From positions 1 through 64,000 of the forward strand of contig NZ_JANLNY010000004.1 in assembly GCF_025465995.1 (NCBI RefSeq): a stretch of 64,000 bases of DNA. The letters run 5' to 3'. The DNA comes from Pseudomonas sp. 5P_3.1_Bac2 (GTDB lineage: Bacteria; Pseudomonadota; Gammaproteobacteria; Pseudomonadales; Pseudomonadaceae). Positions 35,344-45,256 of the stretch are shown one piece after another. The notes beneath the pieces were generated by a model, which made no database searches, was not told the DNA's origin, and saw nothing but the letters and a program-made list of their open reading frames with translations. Position 1 is the first letter of the stretch; each line of letters opens with the position of its first letter. Position numbers and translations under genes: made by a program.

Positions 35344-36305
35344 GAATGACTCTCTTGACTAGGGTGTGCAGGCTGGCGCGGCAAACTCTGGGCTTGCGCT
35401 AACCAGCCGATCAGGTCGCGGCTGACCACATCGCGATTGGTCTCATTAAACACTTCGTGACGGGCATCCGGGTAAATCGTGATCTGGACGTTGCGCAGTC
35501 CGGCCTCACGCAGCGCTGCTGCTAGATCATGCTGACGCTGGCCGTTACTGACCGGGTCACAGCTGCCGCCGATCACCAGCAGCGGCAAGCTGTTGTCGAT
35601 CTGCGCCAAGTGCTGCACCGGGGTGATCTGTTGCAAGCCGCCGAGCAGATCAATCCACAGTTGATTGGTACAGCGCTGGCCGCACAACGGATCGCTGATA
35701 TAGCGGTCGACTTCAACGGGGTCGCGGCTTAGCCAATCAAAGGCCGTACGGTTGGGTTTAAAGGCTTTATTGAAGGAGCCGAACGAGGCGAACTCGATCA
35801 GTGCACTACGTCCCAACGGCCCCTGGCGCCAGCGTTCGAAGCGTGCCAGCCACTGGCCTGCGCGGTACAGGCTCACCGGCTGATAGTTGGAGCCGGACAA
35901 CACCGCACCTTGCACGCTGCAACTGCGGTGCATCAGGTAGGCCATGCTGATATAGCTGCCCATGCTGTGGCCGAGGAGAAAGATCGGTGTTTGCGGATGG
36001 TTCTGGCGGATATGGTGATTAAGCACGCCGAGGTCATCGACCACCCGCTGCCAGCCATCGTGGTTGGCGTAGTGACCGAGAACCCCGTGTTGCTGGGCGG
36101 TCTGCCCGTGGCCGCGCTGGTCATGGGCGTACAGGGCGATGCCGGCGTCACTCAGCTGCGCCGCCAGGCGTGCGTAACGGCCGCTGTGCTCGGCCATGCC
36201 GTGGGCCAGCATCACCACCGCGTTGGGCGCCTGCTCTGGCTCCCAGCGATTGAGGTAGAGCGGCTCTGCATCGGTGCAGTCGAGCCAGTAGGCTTGGTGG
36301 CGCAT
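35340..36305 (-). CDS. Alpha/beta hydrolase, lysophospholipase/monoacylglycerol lipase-like
   Basis: The 321-residue hydrolase of the Hydrolase_4 type has VVMLAHGMAEHSGRYARLA (oxyanion HGM), YAHDQRGHGQT, the nucleophile elbow LLGHSMGSY, acidic GGSCDPVSNG, and catalytic His in YPDARHEVFNE. It has no signal peptide and is presumably cytoplasmic, releasing fatty acids from lysophospholipids or monoacylglycerols. It is divergent from fadD2, and the phaJ-like gene follows in a coupled operon, consistent with fatty acid turnover. Confidence 0.9.
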   Translation of the reverse strand: MRHQAYWLDCTDAEPLYLNRWEPEQAPNAVVMLAHGMAEHSGRYARLAAQLSDAGIALYAHDQRGHGQTAQQHGVLGHYANHDGWQRVVDDLGVLNHHIRQNHPQTPIFLLGHSMGSYISMAYLMHRSCSVQGAVLSGSNYQPVSLYRAGQWLARFERWRQGPLGRSALIEFASFGSFNKAFKPNRTAFDWLSRDPVEVDRYISDPLCGQRCTNQLWIDLLGGLQQITPVQHLAQIDNSLPLLVIGGSCDPVSNGQRQHDLAAALREAGLRNVQITIYPDARHEVFNETNRDVVSRDLIGWLAQAQSLPRQPAHPSQESHS

Positions 36306-36533
36306 GATATGTCCTTAACCCAGCACAGTTGCAGCATTGTGCCTCTCCCTTGCGCTGGTGCAAAGCCTGGGATGCTGGCGTTATGCGCTCGCGGTAATAG
36401 GCACTGAGCAGTCGGTAAGATTCAGCTCATCAATCCAACGCCCCAACTATTTGCCTGCTTGGCGTTAGCTGGTACTTTTCCAATAACTCCGCGTGGCGGA
36501 TAGGACTGTCTCAGGGTTTAGAGGATAAAAATA

Positions 36534-38222
36534 ATGCAGCCTGAATTCTGGAATGATAAACGCCCCGCAGGCGTACCTGCGACCATCGACCTGACGACCT
36601 ACCGCTCAGTCGTGGAAGTGTTTGAACGTTCCTGCAAACGATTTGCCGACCGCCCAGCTTTTAGCAATATGGGGGTGACTCTGACCTACGCTGAGTTGGA
36701 TCGGTTGTCGGCGGCCTTCGCCGGCTATCTGCAAAAGCACACCGATCTCAAGCCCGGCGAGCGCATCGCAGTGCAGATGCCCAACGTCCTGCAATACCCG
36801 ATTGCGGTGTTTGGCGCCATGCGCGCAGGCCTGGTGGTGGTTAACACCAACCCGCTGTATACCGCCCGCGAGATGCGCCATCAGTTTAAAGATGCCGGCG
36901 TGCGTGCTCTGGTGTACCTGAATATGTTCGGCAAGCTGGTGCAGGACGTACTGCCAGATACCGATATCGAGTACCTGATCGAAGCCAAGATGGGCGACTT
37001 GCAGCCGAGCCTTAAGGGCTGGCTGGTCAACACCGTGGTCAGCAAAGTGAAGAAGATGGTGCCGGCTTATCACTTGCCGCAAGCGGTGCCCTTTAAACAG
37101 GCGCTCAAGCAAGGTCGTGGCCATGGTCTTAAATCGGTCGCGCTGAATTTGGATGATGTTGCCGTGTTGCAGTACACAGGCGGCACCACTGGGGTGGCCA
37201 AGGGCGCCATGCTCACCCACGGCAACTTGGTCGCCAATATGCTGCAGGTCGATGCCTGTATGGCGCAGCAGGGCGATGATGGCTTGCCGCTGCTCAAGCA
37301 GGGCCAGGAAGTGATGATCGCGCCGCTGCCGCTCTACCATATCTATGCCTTTACCGCGAACTGCATGTGCATGATGGTTAACGGCAACCACAACGTGCTG
37401 ATCACCAACCCCCGGGACATCGCCGGCTTTGTTAAAGAACTGAGCAAGTGGCAGTTCTCTGGCTTGCTGGGCCTTAACACTCTGTTTGTGGCGTTGATGG
37501 ATCACCCTGAGTTTAAGAACCTAGATTTCTCCAAACTCAAACTGACCAACTCCGGCGGCACGGCCTTGGTTAAAGCCACTGCCGAGCGTTGGAAAAGCAT
37601 CACTGGCTGCACCATCGTCGAAGGCTATGGCCTGACTGAAACTTCGCCAGTGGCCAGCGCCAACCCTTACGGCGATGCTGCTCGTCTGGGCACTGTCGGC
37701 ATCCCGATGCCGGGCACGGCGTTTAAAGTGATTGATGATGACGGCGTTGAGCAGCCTTTTGGCGAGCGCGGCGAGCTGTGCATCAAAGGCCCGCAAGTGA
37801 TGAAGGGTTACTGGAATCGCCCGGAAGCCACCGCCGAGGTGCTCGACGCTGAAGGTTGGTTTAAAACCGGTGATATTGCGGTGATCGATCCCGATGGTTT
37901 TGTGCGCATCGTCGACCGTAAAAAAGACATGATCATCGTCTCCGGCTTCAACGTGTATCCCAATGAAATTGAGGATGTGCTGATGTCCCATCCGAAGGTT
38001 GCTGCCTGCGCCGCCATCGGTGTGCCGGACGAGCATTCGGGGGAGGTGGTGAAGCTGTTTGTAGTGGCTCGCGACAGCAGCCTGACCGTTGAGGAGATCA
38101 AAGCCTTCTGCAAGGAGAACTTCACCGGCTATAAAGTCCCCAAACAAATTGTCATCCGCGAAAGCTTGCCGATGACCCCGGTGGGCAAGATTCTGCGCCG
38201 CGAGCTGCGCGATATCGCCTGA
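36534..38222 (+). CDS. fadD2: Long-chain-fatty-acid-CoA ligase (first of two)
   Basis: The 562-residue acyl-CoA synthetase has AMP-binding motif YTGGTTGVAKGAMLTH (about residues 214-229), the second motif GYGLTETSP, KTGDIAV, and the C-terminal VDRKKDMIIVSGFNVYPNEIEDVL FACS signature region with a catalytic Lys near VGKILRRELR. It activates fatty acids with ATP and CoA at the inner membrane. The symbol follows the Pseudomonas order in which fadD2 precedes fadD1. GAGGA lies nine bases before the ATG. It is highly similar to the next gene. Confidence 0.95.
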   Translation: MQPEFWNDKRPAGVPATIDLTTYRSVVEVFERSCKRFADRPAFSNMGVTLTYAELDRLSAAFAGYLQKHTDLKPGERIAVQMPNVLQYPIAVFGAMRAGLVVVNTNPLYTAREMRHQFKDAGVRALVYLNMFGKLVQDVLPDTDIEYLIEAKMGDLQPSLKGWLVNTVVSKVKKMVPAYHLPQAVPFKQALKQGRGHGLKSVALNLDDVAVLQYTGGTTGVAKGAMLTHGNLVANMLQVDACMAQQGDDGLPLLKQGQEVMIAPLPLYHIYAFTANCMCMMVNGNHNVLITNPRDIAGFVKELSKWQFSGLLGLNTLFVALMDHPEFKNLDFSKLKLTNSGGTALVKATAERWKSITGCTIVEGYGLTETSPVASANPYGDAARLGTVGIPMPGTAFKVIDDDGVEQPFGERGELCIKGPQVMKGYWNRPEATAEVLDAEGWFKTGDIAVIDPDGFVRIVDRKKDMIIVSGFNVYPNEIEDVLMSHPKVAACAAIGVPDEHSGEVVKLFVVARDSSLTVEEIKAFCKENFTGYKVPKQIVIRESLPMTPVGKILRRELRDIA

Positions 38223-38268
38223 TCCCCACTGGTAGAGCCTGTTGCAAGGTGCTTGATGAGTAGATTAC

Positions 38269-38304
38269 AAAGGTGACCGGAAAATTGAGTCCGGTCACTT
38301 TTGT
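38269..38304 (+). terminator. Terminator-like hairpin between the two fadD genes
   Basis: A 12-bp stem (AAAGGTGACCGG / CCGGTCACTTTT, one G-T pair) with a ten-base loop lies 46 bases after the first fadD, followed by TTGTGACTCTTT. It implies that the second fadD is not simply read through. Confidence 0.65.
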
Positions 38305-38463
38305 GACTCTTTCGGCGTGTATTGGTGCTGGTCGCTGTTTGGCAAAGCTGCTACTCTCGGCCAACTTTTTTGCTGCTTTAGCAGTAAAAAATCACGCGAA
38401 TCTACAATAAACAGCCGTTATACGCGCGGTGAAGATCAAGCAGTTGCTGAGGAATGGGCTTCC

Positions 38464-40152
38464 ATGATCGAAAATTTTTGGAAGGATAAGTATCCAGTTG
38501 GGGTCGCTGCCGAGATCAATCCCGACCAGTATCCAAATATTCAGGCGGTACTGAAACAATCCTGCCAGCGCTTTGCCAACAAGCCAGCCTTCAGCAATAT
38601 GGGCAAGACCATTAGCTACGGCGAGCTGTACGAATTATCCGGGCATTTTGCTGCTTATTTGCAGAACAACACTGATCTGCAACCTGGCGATCGCATTGCC
38701 GTGCAACTGCCCAACGTTCTGCAATACCCCGTGGTGGTCTTCGGTGCTCTGCGCGCCGGCCTGGTGGTGGTTAACACCAACCCCCTGTATACCGCTCGGG
38801 AAATGGAACATCAGTTCAATGACTCCGGTGCCAAAGCCTTGGTCAGCCTGGCCAACATGGCGCACCTGTCTGAACAAGTCCTGCCTAAGACCTCGATCAA
38901 AACCGTGATCATCACGGAAGTCGGCGATCTGCTGCCACCGCTTAAGCGCCTGCTGGTTAACAGCGTGGTTAAGTATGTGAAGAAGATGGTGCCGGCCTAT
39001 CACCTGCCGCAAGCCATCAAGCTCACGAGTGCGCTGGCCCAAGGCCGTGCCCACGCAGTGCGCGAAGTGGCGCCAGAGAGTGGCGACGTTGCCGTGCTGC
39101 AATACACCGGCGGCACCACTGGGGTGGCTAAAGGCGCGATGCTGACCCACCGCAACCTGATCGCCAACATGCTGCAAGTGCAGGGGCTGATGGGCGCTGG
39201 CATGAGCGAAGGCGAAGAGGTGCTGATCGCACCGCTGCCGCTGTATCACATCTATGCCTTTACCTTCCATTGCATGGCCATGATGTTGGTCGGCGGGCAC
39301 AACGTGCTGATCACCAACCCCCGTGATCTGCCGGCCACCGTTAAAGAGTTGGTCAAGTTCCGCTTCACCGGTTTTGTCGGGCTTAACACCCTGTTCGTGG
39401 CCCTGTGCAATAACGAGGAGTTCCGCAAGCTGGACTTCTCCAGCCTGAAGGCGACGTTCTCCGGCGGCATGGCCCTGCAACTGGCCACGGCGGAGCGCTG
39501 GCATCAAGTGACGGGCTGCGCCATCAGCGAAGGCTACGGCATGACCGAAACCAGCCCGGTGGCCTCGGTTAACCCGTTTGGCAATATCCAGATCGGCACC
39601 ATCGGTATCCCGCTGCCTTCGACCCTGTGCAAGGTAGTCGACGATGCCGGCGTGGAGCAGCCGATCGGCTCCATCGGCGAGCTGTGCATCAAAGGCCCGC
39701 AAGTGATGAAGGGCTACTGGCAGCGCCAGGAAGCCACCGATGAAGTGATCGACGCTGACGGCTGGCTGAAAACCGGCGATATCGCAGTGATCCAGGACGA
39801 CGGTTACATGCGCATCGTCGACCGCAAGAAAGACATGATTCTGGTGTCGGGCTTTAACGTCTACCCCAACGAGTTGGAAGATGTATTGGCCACCTTGCCG
39901 GGCGTGTTGCAGTGCGCGGCCATCGGTATCCCCGACGAGAAGTCGGGTGAAGCGATCAAGGTCTTTGTGGTGGTCAAGCCGGGCGCGACCCTAAGCAAAG
40001 AGCAGGTGATGGAGCATATGCGCAGCAACGTCACCGGCTACAAAATGCCTAAGGCCGTGGAGTTCCGCGACGTGTTGCCGACCACCAACGTCGGCAAGAT
40101 TCTGCGGCGTGAGCTGCGCGATGAAGAGCTGAAAAAACTCGGCAAGAAGTAA
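38464..40152 (+). CDS. fadD1: Long-chain-fatty-acid-CoA ligase (second of two)
   Basis: The 562-residue paralogue of the preceding gene has the same length and motifs: YTGGTTGVAKGAMLTH, GYGMTETSP, KTGDIAV, VDRKKDMILVSGFNVYPNELEDVL and VGKILRRELR. The ATG at 38464 gives MIENFWKDKYPVGV, aligned with the first copy (MQPEFWNDKRPAGV); the longer frame to 38317 is not conserved. The two probably differ in chain-length preference, as known for Pseudomonas fadD1/fadD2. A 241-base gap with a hairpin separates them, and a strong terminator follows. Confidence 0.95.
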   Translation: MIENFWKDKYPVGVAAEINPDQYPNIQAVLKQSCQRFANKPAFSNMGKTISYGELYELSGHFAAYLQNNTDLQPGDRIAVQLPNVLQYPVVVFGALRAGLVVVNTNPLYTAREMEHQFNDSGAKALVSLANMAHLSEQVLPKTSIKTVIITEVGDLLPPLKRLLVNSVVKYVKKMVPAYHLPQAIKLTSALAQGRAHAVREVAPESGDVAVLQYTGGTTGVAKGAMLTHRNLIANMLQVQGLMGAGMSEGEEVLIAPLPLYHIYAFTFHCMAMMLVGGHNVLITNPRDLPATVKELVKFRFTGFVGLNTLFVALCNNEEFRKLDFSSLKATFSGGMALQLATAERWHQVTGCAISEGYGMTETSPVASVNPFGNIQIGTIGIPLPSTLCKVVDDAGVEQPIGSIGELCIKGPQVMKGYWQRQEATDEVIDADGWLKTGDIAVIQDDGYMRIVDRKKDMILVSGFNVYPNELEDVLATLPGVLQCAAIGIPDEKSGEAIKVFVVVKPGATLSKEQVMEHMRSNVTGYKMPKAVEFRDVLPTTNVGKILRRELRDEELKKLGKK

Positions 40153-40165
40153 ACGCGCCGTGATT

Positions 40166-40191
40166 AAAAAACCCGCCTAGGCGGGTTTTTT
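40166..40191 (+). terminator. Strong rho-independent terminator after fadD1
   Basis: A stem AAAAAACCCGC / GCGGGTTTTTT with a CTAG loop is followed by T. It is symmetric with A- and T-tracts, so it can also terminate the converging gene at 40239. Confidence 0.92.
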
Positions 40192-40238
40192 ATTGGCTGC
40201 TGCTGCCGAACAGGGGCGTGCTGGAGTGCAGCGCAGGC

Positions 40239-40610
40239 TTAGCTGGTCCGCCAGGTGATTTCTTCCACCCCGTCGCTGCTGATGCGCAGCCAGCGATCCG
40301 CTTGCTCGTCGCTTTCTTCTTCCAGCCAACCGCCAGGGGCGCAGCGCACTTCTACCTGGAGCGCAGCAAAGGCTGCTTCGGCGCAGGCGCGGTCGTCGGC
40401 CCAAGGGGTGGCATCGCTTTCCAGGAACAGGCTGTGCCACTTGCCCACGGCGTTGGGCAGCCAGGTGACTGGCACAGTGCCGGCGCGGCATTTGTAAGTC
40501 TGGCCTTTTTGCTGCCACGGCGAGCATTCACCCAGCGCTTGGCTGAGCCACTGCACCACGGCGAGGTGATCGGCGTCTTTCAGGTAAATCTCAATGTCTG
40601 GTTGGCGCAT
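40239..40610 (-). CDS. Conserved hypothetical protein downstream of rlmA
   Basis: The protein is 123 residues. The N-terminus MRQPDIEIYLKDADHLAVVQWLSQALG and a middle part with FLESDATPWADDRACAEAAFAAL suggest an alpha/beta fold; the C-terminus is acidic then ends EEITWRTS. There is no signal peptide or membrane segment. It lies two bases downstream of rlmA on the same strand, so it is almost certainly cotranscribed with dapE-rlmA. I do not recognise a characterised function. Confidence 0.83.
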   Translation of the reverse strand: MRQPDIEIYLKDADHLAVVQWLSQALGECSPWQQKGQTYKCRAGTVPVTWLPNAVGKWHSLFLESDATPWADDRACAEAAFAALQVEVRCAPGGWLEEESDEQADRWLRISSDGVEEITWRTS

Positions 40611-40612
40611 GG

Positions 40613-41419
40613 TTAAAGTCTCTCGATCCAGTCATAACGGATGGCCACAGTCACGGTGCAGGGCTGCGCAATCACGGCCTCACGTCGCTCAGCGCTGGCG
40701 CGCCAGCCGTGCGGGGTCATGGCCAGCAAGTCAGCGCGGGCCTGGCTGCTGTCCAGGTGCAAGTCAAAGCTGAGGGTTTCGCTGTGGGCTAAACGCATGC
40801 CGGCAGGGATCAGCTCCAAGTGCTTTTGATCATCATAGTCGCGTACTTCGTCATACAGCTTCTGGCGTAGTTGCATCAGGTGCTCGCGGGTTGGCCCCAT
40901 CCGCAGTAAACCGCCGCCGGGGGCGAGCAGGCGCTTAGCTTCTTGCCAATCCAACGGGCTGAACACGCTGGCCAGTAACTGACAGCTGGCATCGGCCAAC
41001 GGTACCCGCGCCATGCTGGCGACTAACCACTCTAACTGCGGCGCCCGTTTGCAGGCGCGCTTCACCGCCTCGCGGGAGATATCCAGAGCATAGCCTTGCG
41101 CGTGCGGCAGATGATCGGCCAACTGCGCGGTGTAATAGCCTTCGCCGCAGCCGATATCCAACCACTGTTGCGGCTGGTAGCTGGCCGCCAGCTCAGCTAA
41201 GCGTCTGGCCAGCGGTGCGTAGTGGCCACCGTCGAGAAACCGCCGGCGCGCTTCGACCATGGCGGCGTTGTCGCCAGGGTCGCGGCTGTTTTTGTGCTGC
41301 ACCGGCAGCAGGTTGAGGTAACCCTGGCGCGCGCGGTCGAAGCGGTGATTGGCCGGGCAGGCGACGCCGTTGTCGACGGCTTGCAGCGGCGCCTGGCAAA
41401 TGGGGCAGGTAAGACTCAT
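40613..41419 (-). CDS. rlmA: 23S rRNA (guanine745-N1)-methyltransferase
   Basis: The 268-residue protein has an N-terminal zinc finger with Cys5, Cys8, Cys21 and His25 ([10 protein letters not shown]...[10 protein letters not shown]) and then the methyltransferase domain with [26 protein letters not shown] and [15 protein letters not shown]. This order and the [13 protein letters not shown] segment are typical of RlmA. It methylates N1 of G745 in 23S rRNA with SAM. Its ATG overlaps the dapE stop by four bases. Confidence 0.95.
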   Translation of the reverse strand: MSLTCPICQAPLQAVDNGVACPANHRFDRARQGYLNLLPVQHKNSRDPGDNAAMVEARRRFLDGGHYAPLARRLAELAASYQPQQWLDIGCGEGYYTAQLADHLPHAQGYALDISREAVKRACKRAPQLEWLVASMARVPLADASCQLLASVFSPLDWQEAKRLLAPGGGLLRMGPTREHLMQLRQKLYDEVRDYDDQKHLELIPAGMRLAHSETLSFDLHLDSSQARADLLAMTPHGWRASAERREAVIAQPCTVTVAIRYDWIERL

Positions 41420-42570
41420 GCGAGCAATTTGACCAAGGTTTGGTAGTAGATATCGCTGAGCACATCGAGATCGCTGGCCAGCACGCGCTCGTCGATCTGG
41501 TGGATCGTCGCGTTGACTGGGCCCAGCTCTACCACTTGGGTGCCGAGGGTGGCGATAAAGCGTCCGTCGGAGGTGCCGCCGCTGGTCGAGGGTTGCGTGT
41601 CGCGGCCAGTGATCTGCTTGATGCTGGCGGCCACGGCGTCGAGCAGGGCGCCCGGCTCAGTGAGGAACGGCAGGCCAGACAGGGCCCAGTCGATGCTGTA
41701 GTCCAAGGCATGTTTATCGAGGATGGCGTTCACCCGTTGTTGCAGGCCTTCAACGGTCGATTCGGTGGAGAAACGGAAGTTACAGACCGCCGTCAGCTCA
41801 CCGGGGATGACGTTGGTGGCGCCAGTGCCAGCATTCAGGTTGGAGATCTGGAAGCTGGTCGGTGGGAAGAAGTCATTGCCGTCATCCCAATGCTCGCCGG
41901 CCAGCTCAGCCAGCGCCGCCGCCGCCAGATGGATCGGGTTGCGGGCCAAGTGCGGGTAAGCCACGTGACCTTGTTTGCCGCGCACCGTGAGGGTGAAGCC
42001 CAAGGAGCCGCGGCGGCCGTTTTTCACCACATCACCGACCAGGGTGGTGCTCGACGGCTCACCGACGATGCACCAGTCGAGACGCTCATTGCGTGCGCGC
42101 AGACGCTCGACCACGGCCTTGGTGCCGTGCTCGGCCGGGCCTTCTTCGTCGCTGGTGATTAAGAAGGTGATGCGCCCCTTGTGCTTGGGGTAGTCCGCGA
42201 CGAAGCGCTCGACGGCGATGATCATCGACGCCAGGCTGCCTTTCATATCCGCCGCGCCGCGCCCACAGAGCATGCCGTCGCTGTCGATCAGGGCGTCGAA
42301 CGGCTGATGCTGCCAGCTGTGTACCGGCCCGGTAGGCACCACGTCGGTGTGCCCGGCGAAGCACAGCACGGGACCGTCTTGTTCACCATGGCTGGCCCAG
42401 AAGTTATCCACGTCGTTAATACGCATCGGCTCGATGGCAAACCCACAGGCAGCCAGACGGCGCGTCATCAGCTCCTGACAGCCTTCATCCAACGGGGTGA
42501 CAGATGGGCGCCGGATCAGCTCGCAGGCCAGCTGCAGCGTGGGTGAAAGGGGCGTGGTGGTGACGGTCAT
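41416..42570 (-). CDS. dapE: Succinyl-diaminopimelate desuccinylase
   Basis: The 384-residue M20 metallopeptidase-fold enzyme has the zinc ligand motifs [25 protein letters not shown], and [12 protein letters not shown] (catalytic Glu pair), plus a C-terminal [14 protein letters not shown]. It cleaves N-succinyl-L,L-diaminopimelate to succinate and LL-DAP in lysine and peptidoglycan synthesis. Two other dap genes (dapD, dapC) lie further along in this window. It is the first gene of a dapE-rlmA-unknown operon. Confidence 0.97.
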   Translation of the reverse strand: MTVTTTPLSPTLQLACELIRRPSVTPLDEGCQELMTRRLAACGFAIEPMRINDVDNFWASHGEQDGPVLCFAGHTDVVPTGPVHSWQHQPFDALIDSDGMLCGRGAADMKGSLASMIIAVERFVADYPKHKGRITFLITSDEEGPAEHGTKAVVERLRARNERLDWCIVGEPSSTTLVGDVVKNGRRGSLGFTLTVRGKQGHVAYPHLARNPIHLAAAALAELAGEHWDDGNDFFPPTSFQISNLNAGTGATNVIPGELTAVCNFRFSTESTVEGLQQRVNAILDKHALDYSIDWALSGLPFLTEPGALLDAVAASIKQITGRDTQPSTSGGTSDGRFIATLGTQVVELGPVNATIHQIDERVLASDLDVLSDIYYQTLVKLLA

Positions 42571-42612
42571 GGTGGCTCCGGGACGGCATCAAGCAGAAAG
42601 GCCGCCATCTTA

Positions 42613-42639
42613 AAGCAAAACGGCGGCCATTGGCCGCCG
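42613..42639 (-). terminator. Rho-independent terminator after the ndvB-like gene
   Basis: On the minus strand CGGCGGCC-AAT-GGCCGCCG is followed by TTTTGCTTT, 23 bases after the stop. Confidence 0.85.
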
Positions 42640-42661
42640 GATCGCTGCTGCACACCGCGCT

Positions 42662-45256
42662 TTAGCTCGCGCTAGGCTCTGTTTTGGCGCTGGCTTGTGG
42701 CGCTGGCAAGGACGACAGCAAGGCCATCAGCAAGGCCGCCAGATAAGGCAGCGACTGCACCAGCAGCATGGCTACCCAGAACTTCTCGTCAGCACTTTGC
42801 AGGCCTTGGGTGACGCAGATTCCCAGCGCCGCGCCCCACAGCAGAAGCATCACGAACACCTCTTCGCGGGCTTCCGCCAAGGCCACCATGATGCCGTGGT
42901 TGCTGGCCATTTTCGGCGTGCGGAAGAACGGAATGGTTTTGGTGAAGGTGCCGTACAACACCGCTTTGGCGATGGTGTGCGACAGCGCCAAACCCGCGAT
43001 GGCGGCCTGGAAGGAACGCACCAAATCCACGCCCATGGCCTTGCGGTACAAGAAGAGGATCTTGCCCAGCTTGAAGAAGAACAGCGCCAGGGGCGGAATG
43101 GCGAAGATCATCAGCGGTGGATCAACCCGCTGCGGCACGATGATCATCGCCGCCGACCAGAGCAGGGCGCCGACGGTGAAGAAGATGTTCAAGCCATCCG
43201 CCACCCATGGCAGCCAGCCGGCAATAAAGTGGTAGCGCTGGCCGGTGGTCAGCTTGCTTTCTTTGCCCATAAACAGGCTGCGGGCGTGGCCTTTCATGAT
43301 CTGAATGGCGCCGTAGGCCCAGCGGAAGCGCTGTTTTTTGTAGTCGATAAAGGTGTCTGGCATCAGCCCGCGCCCAAAGCTTTGGTGGGCATAGGCGGCG
43401 CTGTAGCCTTTCTCAAACACGCGCAGGCCCAGTTCTGCGTCTTCACAGATGGTCCAGTCGGCCCACTTCAGCTCGTCCATCACGCTGCGGCGGATCATGG
43501 TCATGGTGCCGTGCTGGATGATCGCATCGCGGTCGTTACGGGTAACCATGCCGATATGGAAGAAGCCTTTGTATTCGGCGTAGCAGAGCTTCTTGAAGGC
43601 GCTTTCGTCGCCGTCGCGGTAATCCTGCGGCGACTGCACCACGGCGATTTTCGGATCGCTGAAGTGCGGCACCATGTGTTTGAGCCAGTTTTTATCGACG
43701 CAGTAATCCGAGTCGATCACCGCCACGACCTCGGCATCCTCGGCCGTGAACGGCAGGATGTAGTTCAGCGCACCGCCCTTAAAGCCATGCAGCGGCGCTT
43801 TATGGAAGAAGCGGAAACGCGGGCCCAGCTGCTCGCAATAAGCCTGCACCGGCTCCCAGACGGCGGGGTCCTTGGTGTTGTTGTCGATGATGATCACTTC
43901 GTAATCGGGATAATCCAGCGCAGCCAGGGCGTCGAGGGTCTGTTTGACCATCTCCGGCGGCTCGTTGTAGCAGGGCACATGGATCGATACTTTGGGCCGG
44001 TAGGCGCTGTCGGCCTCAACCGGCTGGAAGGGCCGGCGTCGGGCGCGGACCCAGACGGTCTCGGCCAGCTCGTGGGCTTCAGTGAGCAGCACAATAAACA
44101 CGCCCAGGGCGCCAATGCCCAAGAGCACGCCGACCAAGGTGCTGAACCAGTTGCTGTACTGCTGGCTGTAGTCGTAGCCGATCCATACCAGCGCAGTACC
44201 GCCAGCGAAGGCGACCAAGGTAAGGAAGGTGCGGCCACGCTGACGCAGCGAGCTGCCGTCAATCAGCAGCAAGGTCAGGCTGAGCAGCGCCAGTACCACC
44301 GAGGCAATGGCCAGGGTGCGCCATTCAGGGATGGCCACCACCGGGCCGCTGAAGGGAAATTTCGGCTGGCGTTCGAGGTTGTATACGCCCCAATAGGCGC
44401 CCACCGAACCTTCGTCACTGGCCTTCCACGGTTGGTCGAAGGCCTCGATGACGAAGTAGTTGTAGCCCCGGCGGTTGAGTTTATTCACCAGGGTGCGCAG
44501 GTAGATGGCTTGATCCGCTTGCGAGGCATCGGCGCCGCCACGCATACGCCCGTTGCTCGGCCAGCCCACCTCGGACAGCAGCAGCGGTTTTTTCGGGAAG
44601 AGTTTTTTCAGGTCTTTGGCGCGATCGAGGACGAAGTCGGTGGCGTCCTCCATCGGTATGAACTCCCAGTAGGGCAGTACGTGGGCGGCGATCAGGTCCG
44701 TGTGCTCCGCCAGCTCCGGGTGGGCTTGCCAGATGTGCCACTGCTCCGAGGTGGTGACCGGCACTTTGACTGCCGCGCGTACGCGGTCGATATAGGCGAT
44801 CAGTTCTTCAGGGGTGACCTCTGTACGGAACAGTGCTTCGTTACCCACCACCACCCGCACGACGCTGCGCGAGTCGTTGGCAATGGCGATGGCCTTGGCG
44901 ATTTCCCGCTCGTTGCGCTCCAGGTCCGGGCTGATCCAGATGCCCAGGGTCACGCGCAGGCCGAATTCCTCAGCCAGATAAGGGATGTTGCCGAGCGCGC
45001 CGTCCACCGAATAGGTGCGGATGTTATCGGTATGCTGGCTGAGCAACTCCAAGTCGGAGCGCATTTGTGCGTCGCTGGGGTAAGTGTTCTGCTGCGGGTC
45101 TTGGCCTGCGCGAAACGGCGAAAAGGAGAAACCGGAAATTTGTTCCGGCCAGTCCGGGGCACTGACGGGGCGGTTATACAGCGCCCAGATGCCGATAAAC
45201 AAAGCGGCAATCGCCAGGAAAACTACAAGGTTAAGTCCAAACTTACGCGAAGGCAT
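42662..45256 (-). CDS. ndvB: NdvB-like beta-glucan synthase (GH17 plus GT2)
   Basis: The 864-residue membrane protein starts at ATG 45256 (MPSRKFGLNLVV), the family N-terminus. A transmembrane helix (10-27) precedes a GH17-like domain (about 35-305) with candidate acid/base Glu140 in VVGNEA and nucleophile Glu229 in LLSEVGWPS. Helices follow at about 315-395, then a GT2 domain (about 420-650) with CYNEPPE, DSD (515-517), ED (605-606) and QRFRW (642-646), then C-terminal membrane helices. In P. aeruginosa NdvB makes cyclic beta-1,3-glucans linked to biofilm antibiotic tolerance. Product identity here is inferred. A terminator follows. Confidence 0.92.
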   Translation of the reverse strand: MPSRKFGLNLVVFLAIAALFIGIWALYNRPVSAPDWPEQISGFSFSPFRAGQDPQQNTYPSDAQMRSDLELLSQHTDNIRTYSVDGALGNIPYLAEEFGLRVTLGIWISPDLERNEREIAKAIAIANDSRSVVRVVVGNEALFRTEVTPEELIAYIDRVRAAVKVPVTTSEQWHIWQAHPELAEHTDLIAAHVLPYWEFIPMEDATDFVLDRAKDLKKLFPKKPLLLSEVGWPSNGRMRGGADASQADQAIYLRTLVNKLNRRGYNYFVIEAFDQPWKASDEGSVGAYWGVYNLERQPKFPFSGPVVAIPEWRTLAIASVVLALLSLTLLLIDGSSLRQRGRTFLTLVAFAGGTALVWIGYDYSQQYSNWFSTLVGVLLGIGALGVFIVLLTEAHELAETVWVRARRRPFQPVEADSAYRPKVSIHVPCYNEPPEMVKQTLDALAALDYPDYEVIIIDNNTKDPAVWEPVQAYCEQLGPRFRFFHKAPLHGFKGGALNYILPFTAEDAEVVAVIDSDYCVDKNWLKHMVPHFSDPKIAVVQSPQDYRDGDESAFKKLCYAEYKGFFHIGMVTRNDRDAIIQHGTMTMIRRSVMDELKWADWTICEDAELGLRVFEKGYSAAYAHQSFGRGLMPDTFIDYKKQRFRWAYGAIQIMKGHARSLFMGKESKLTTGQRYHFIAGWLPWVADGLNIFFTVGALLWSAAMIIVPQRVDPPLMIFAIPPLALFFFKLGKILFLYRKAMGVDLVRSFQAAIAGLALSHTIAKAVLYGTFTKTIPFFRTPKMASNHGIMVALAEAREEVFVMLLLWGAALGICVTQGLQSADEKFWVAMLLVQSLPYLAALLMALLSSLPAPQASAKTEPSAS

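Noticed and set aside
38317..38463. N-terminal extension of 49 codons on fadD1.
   Set aside because: It is not conserved with the paralogue, overlaps the intergenic leader, and the ATG at 38464 aligns with the first copy.
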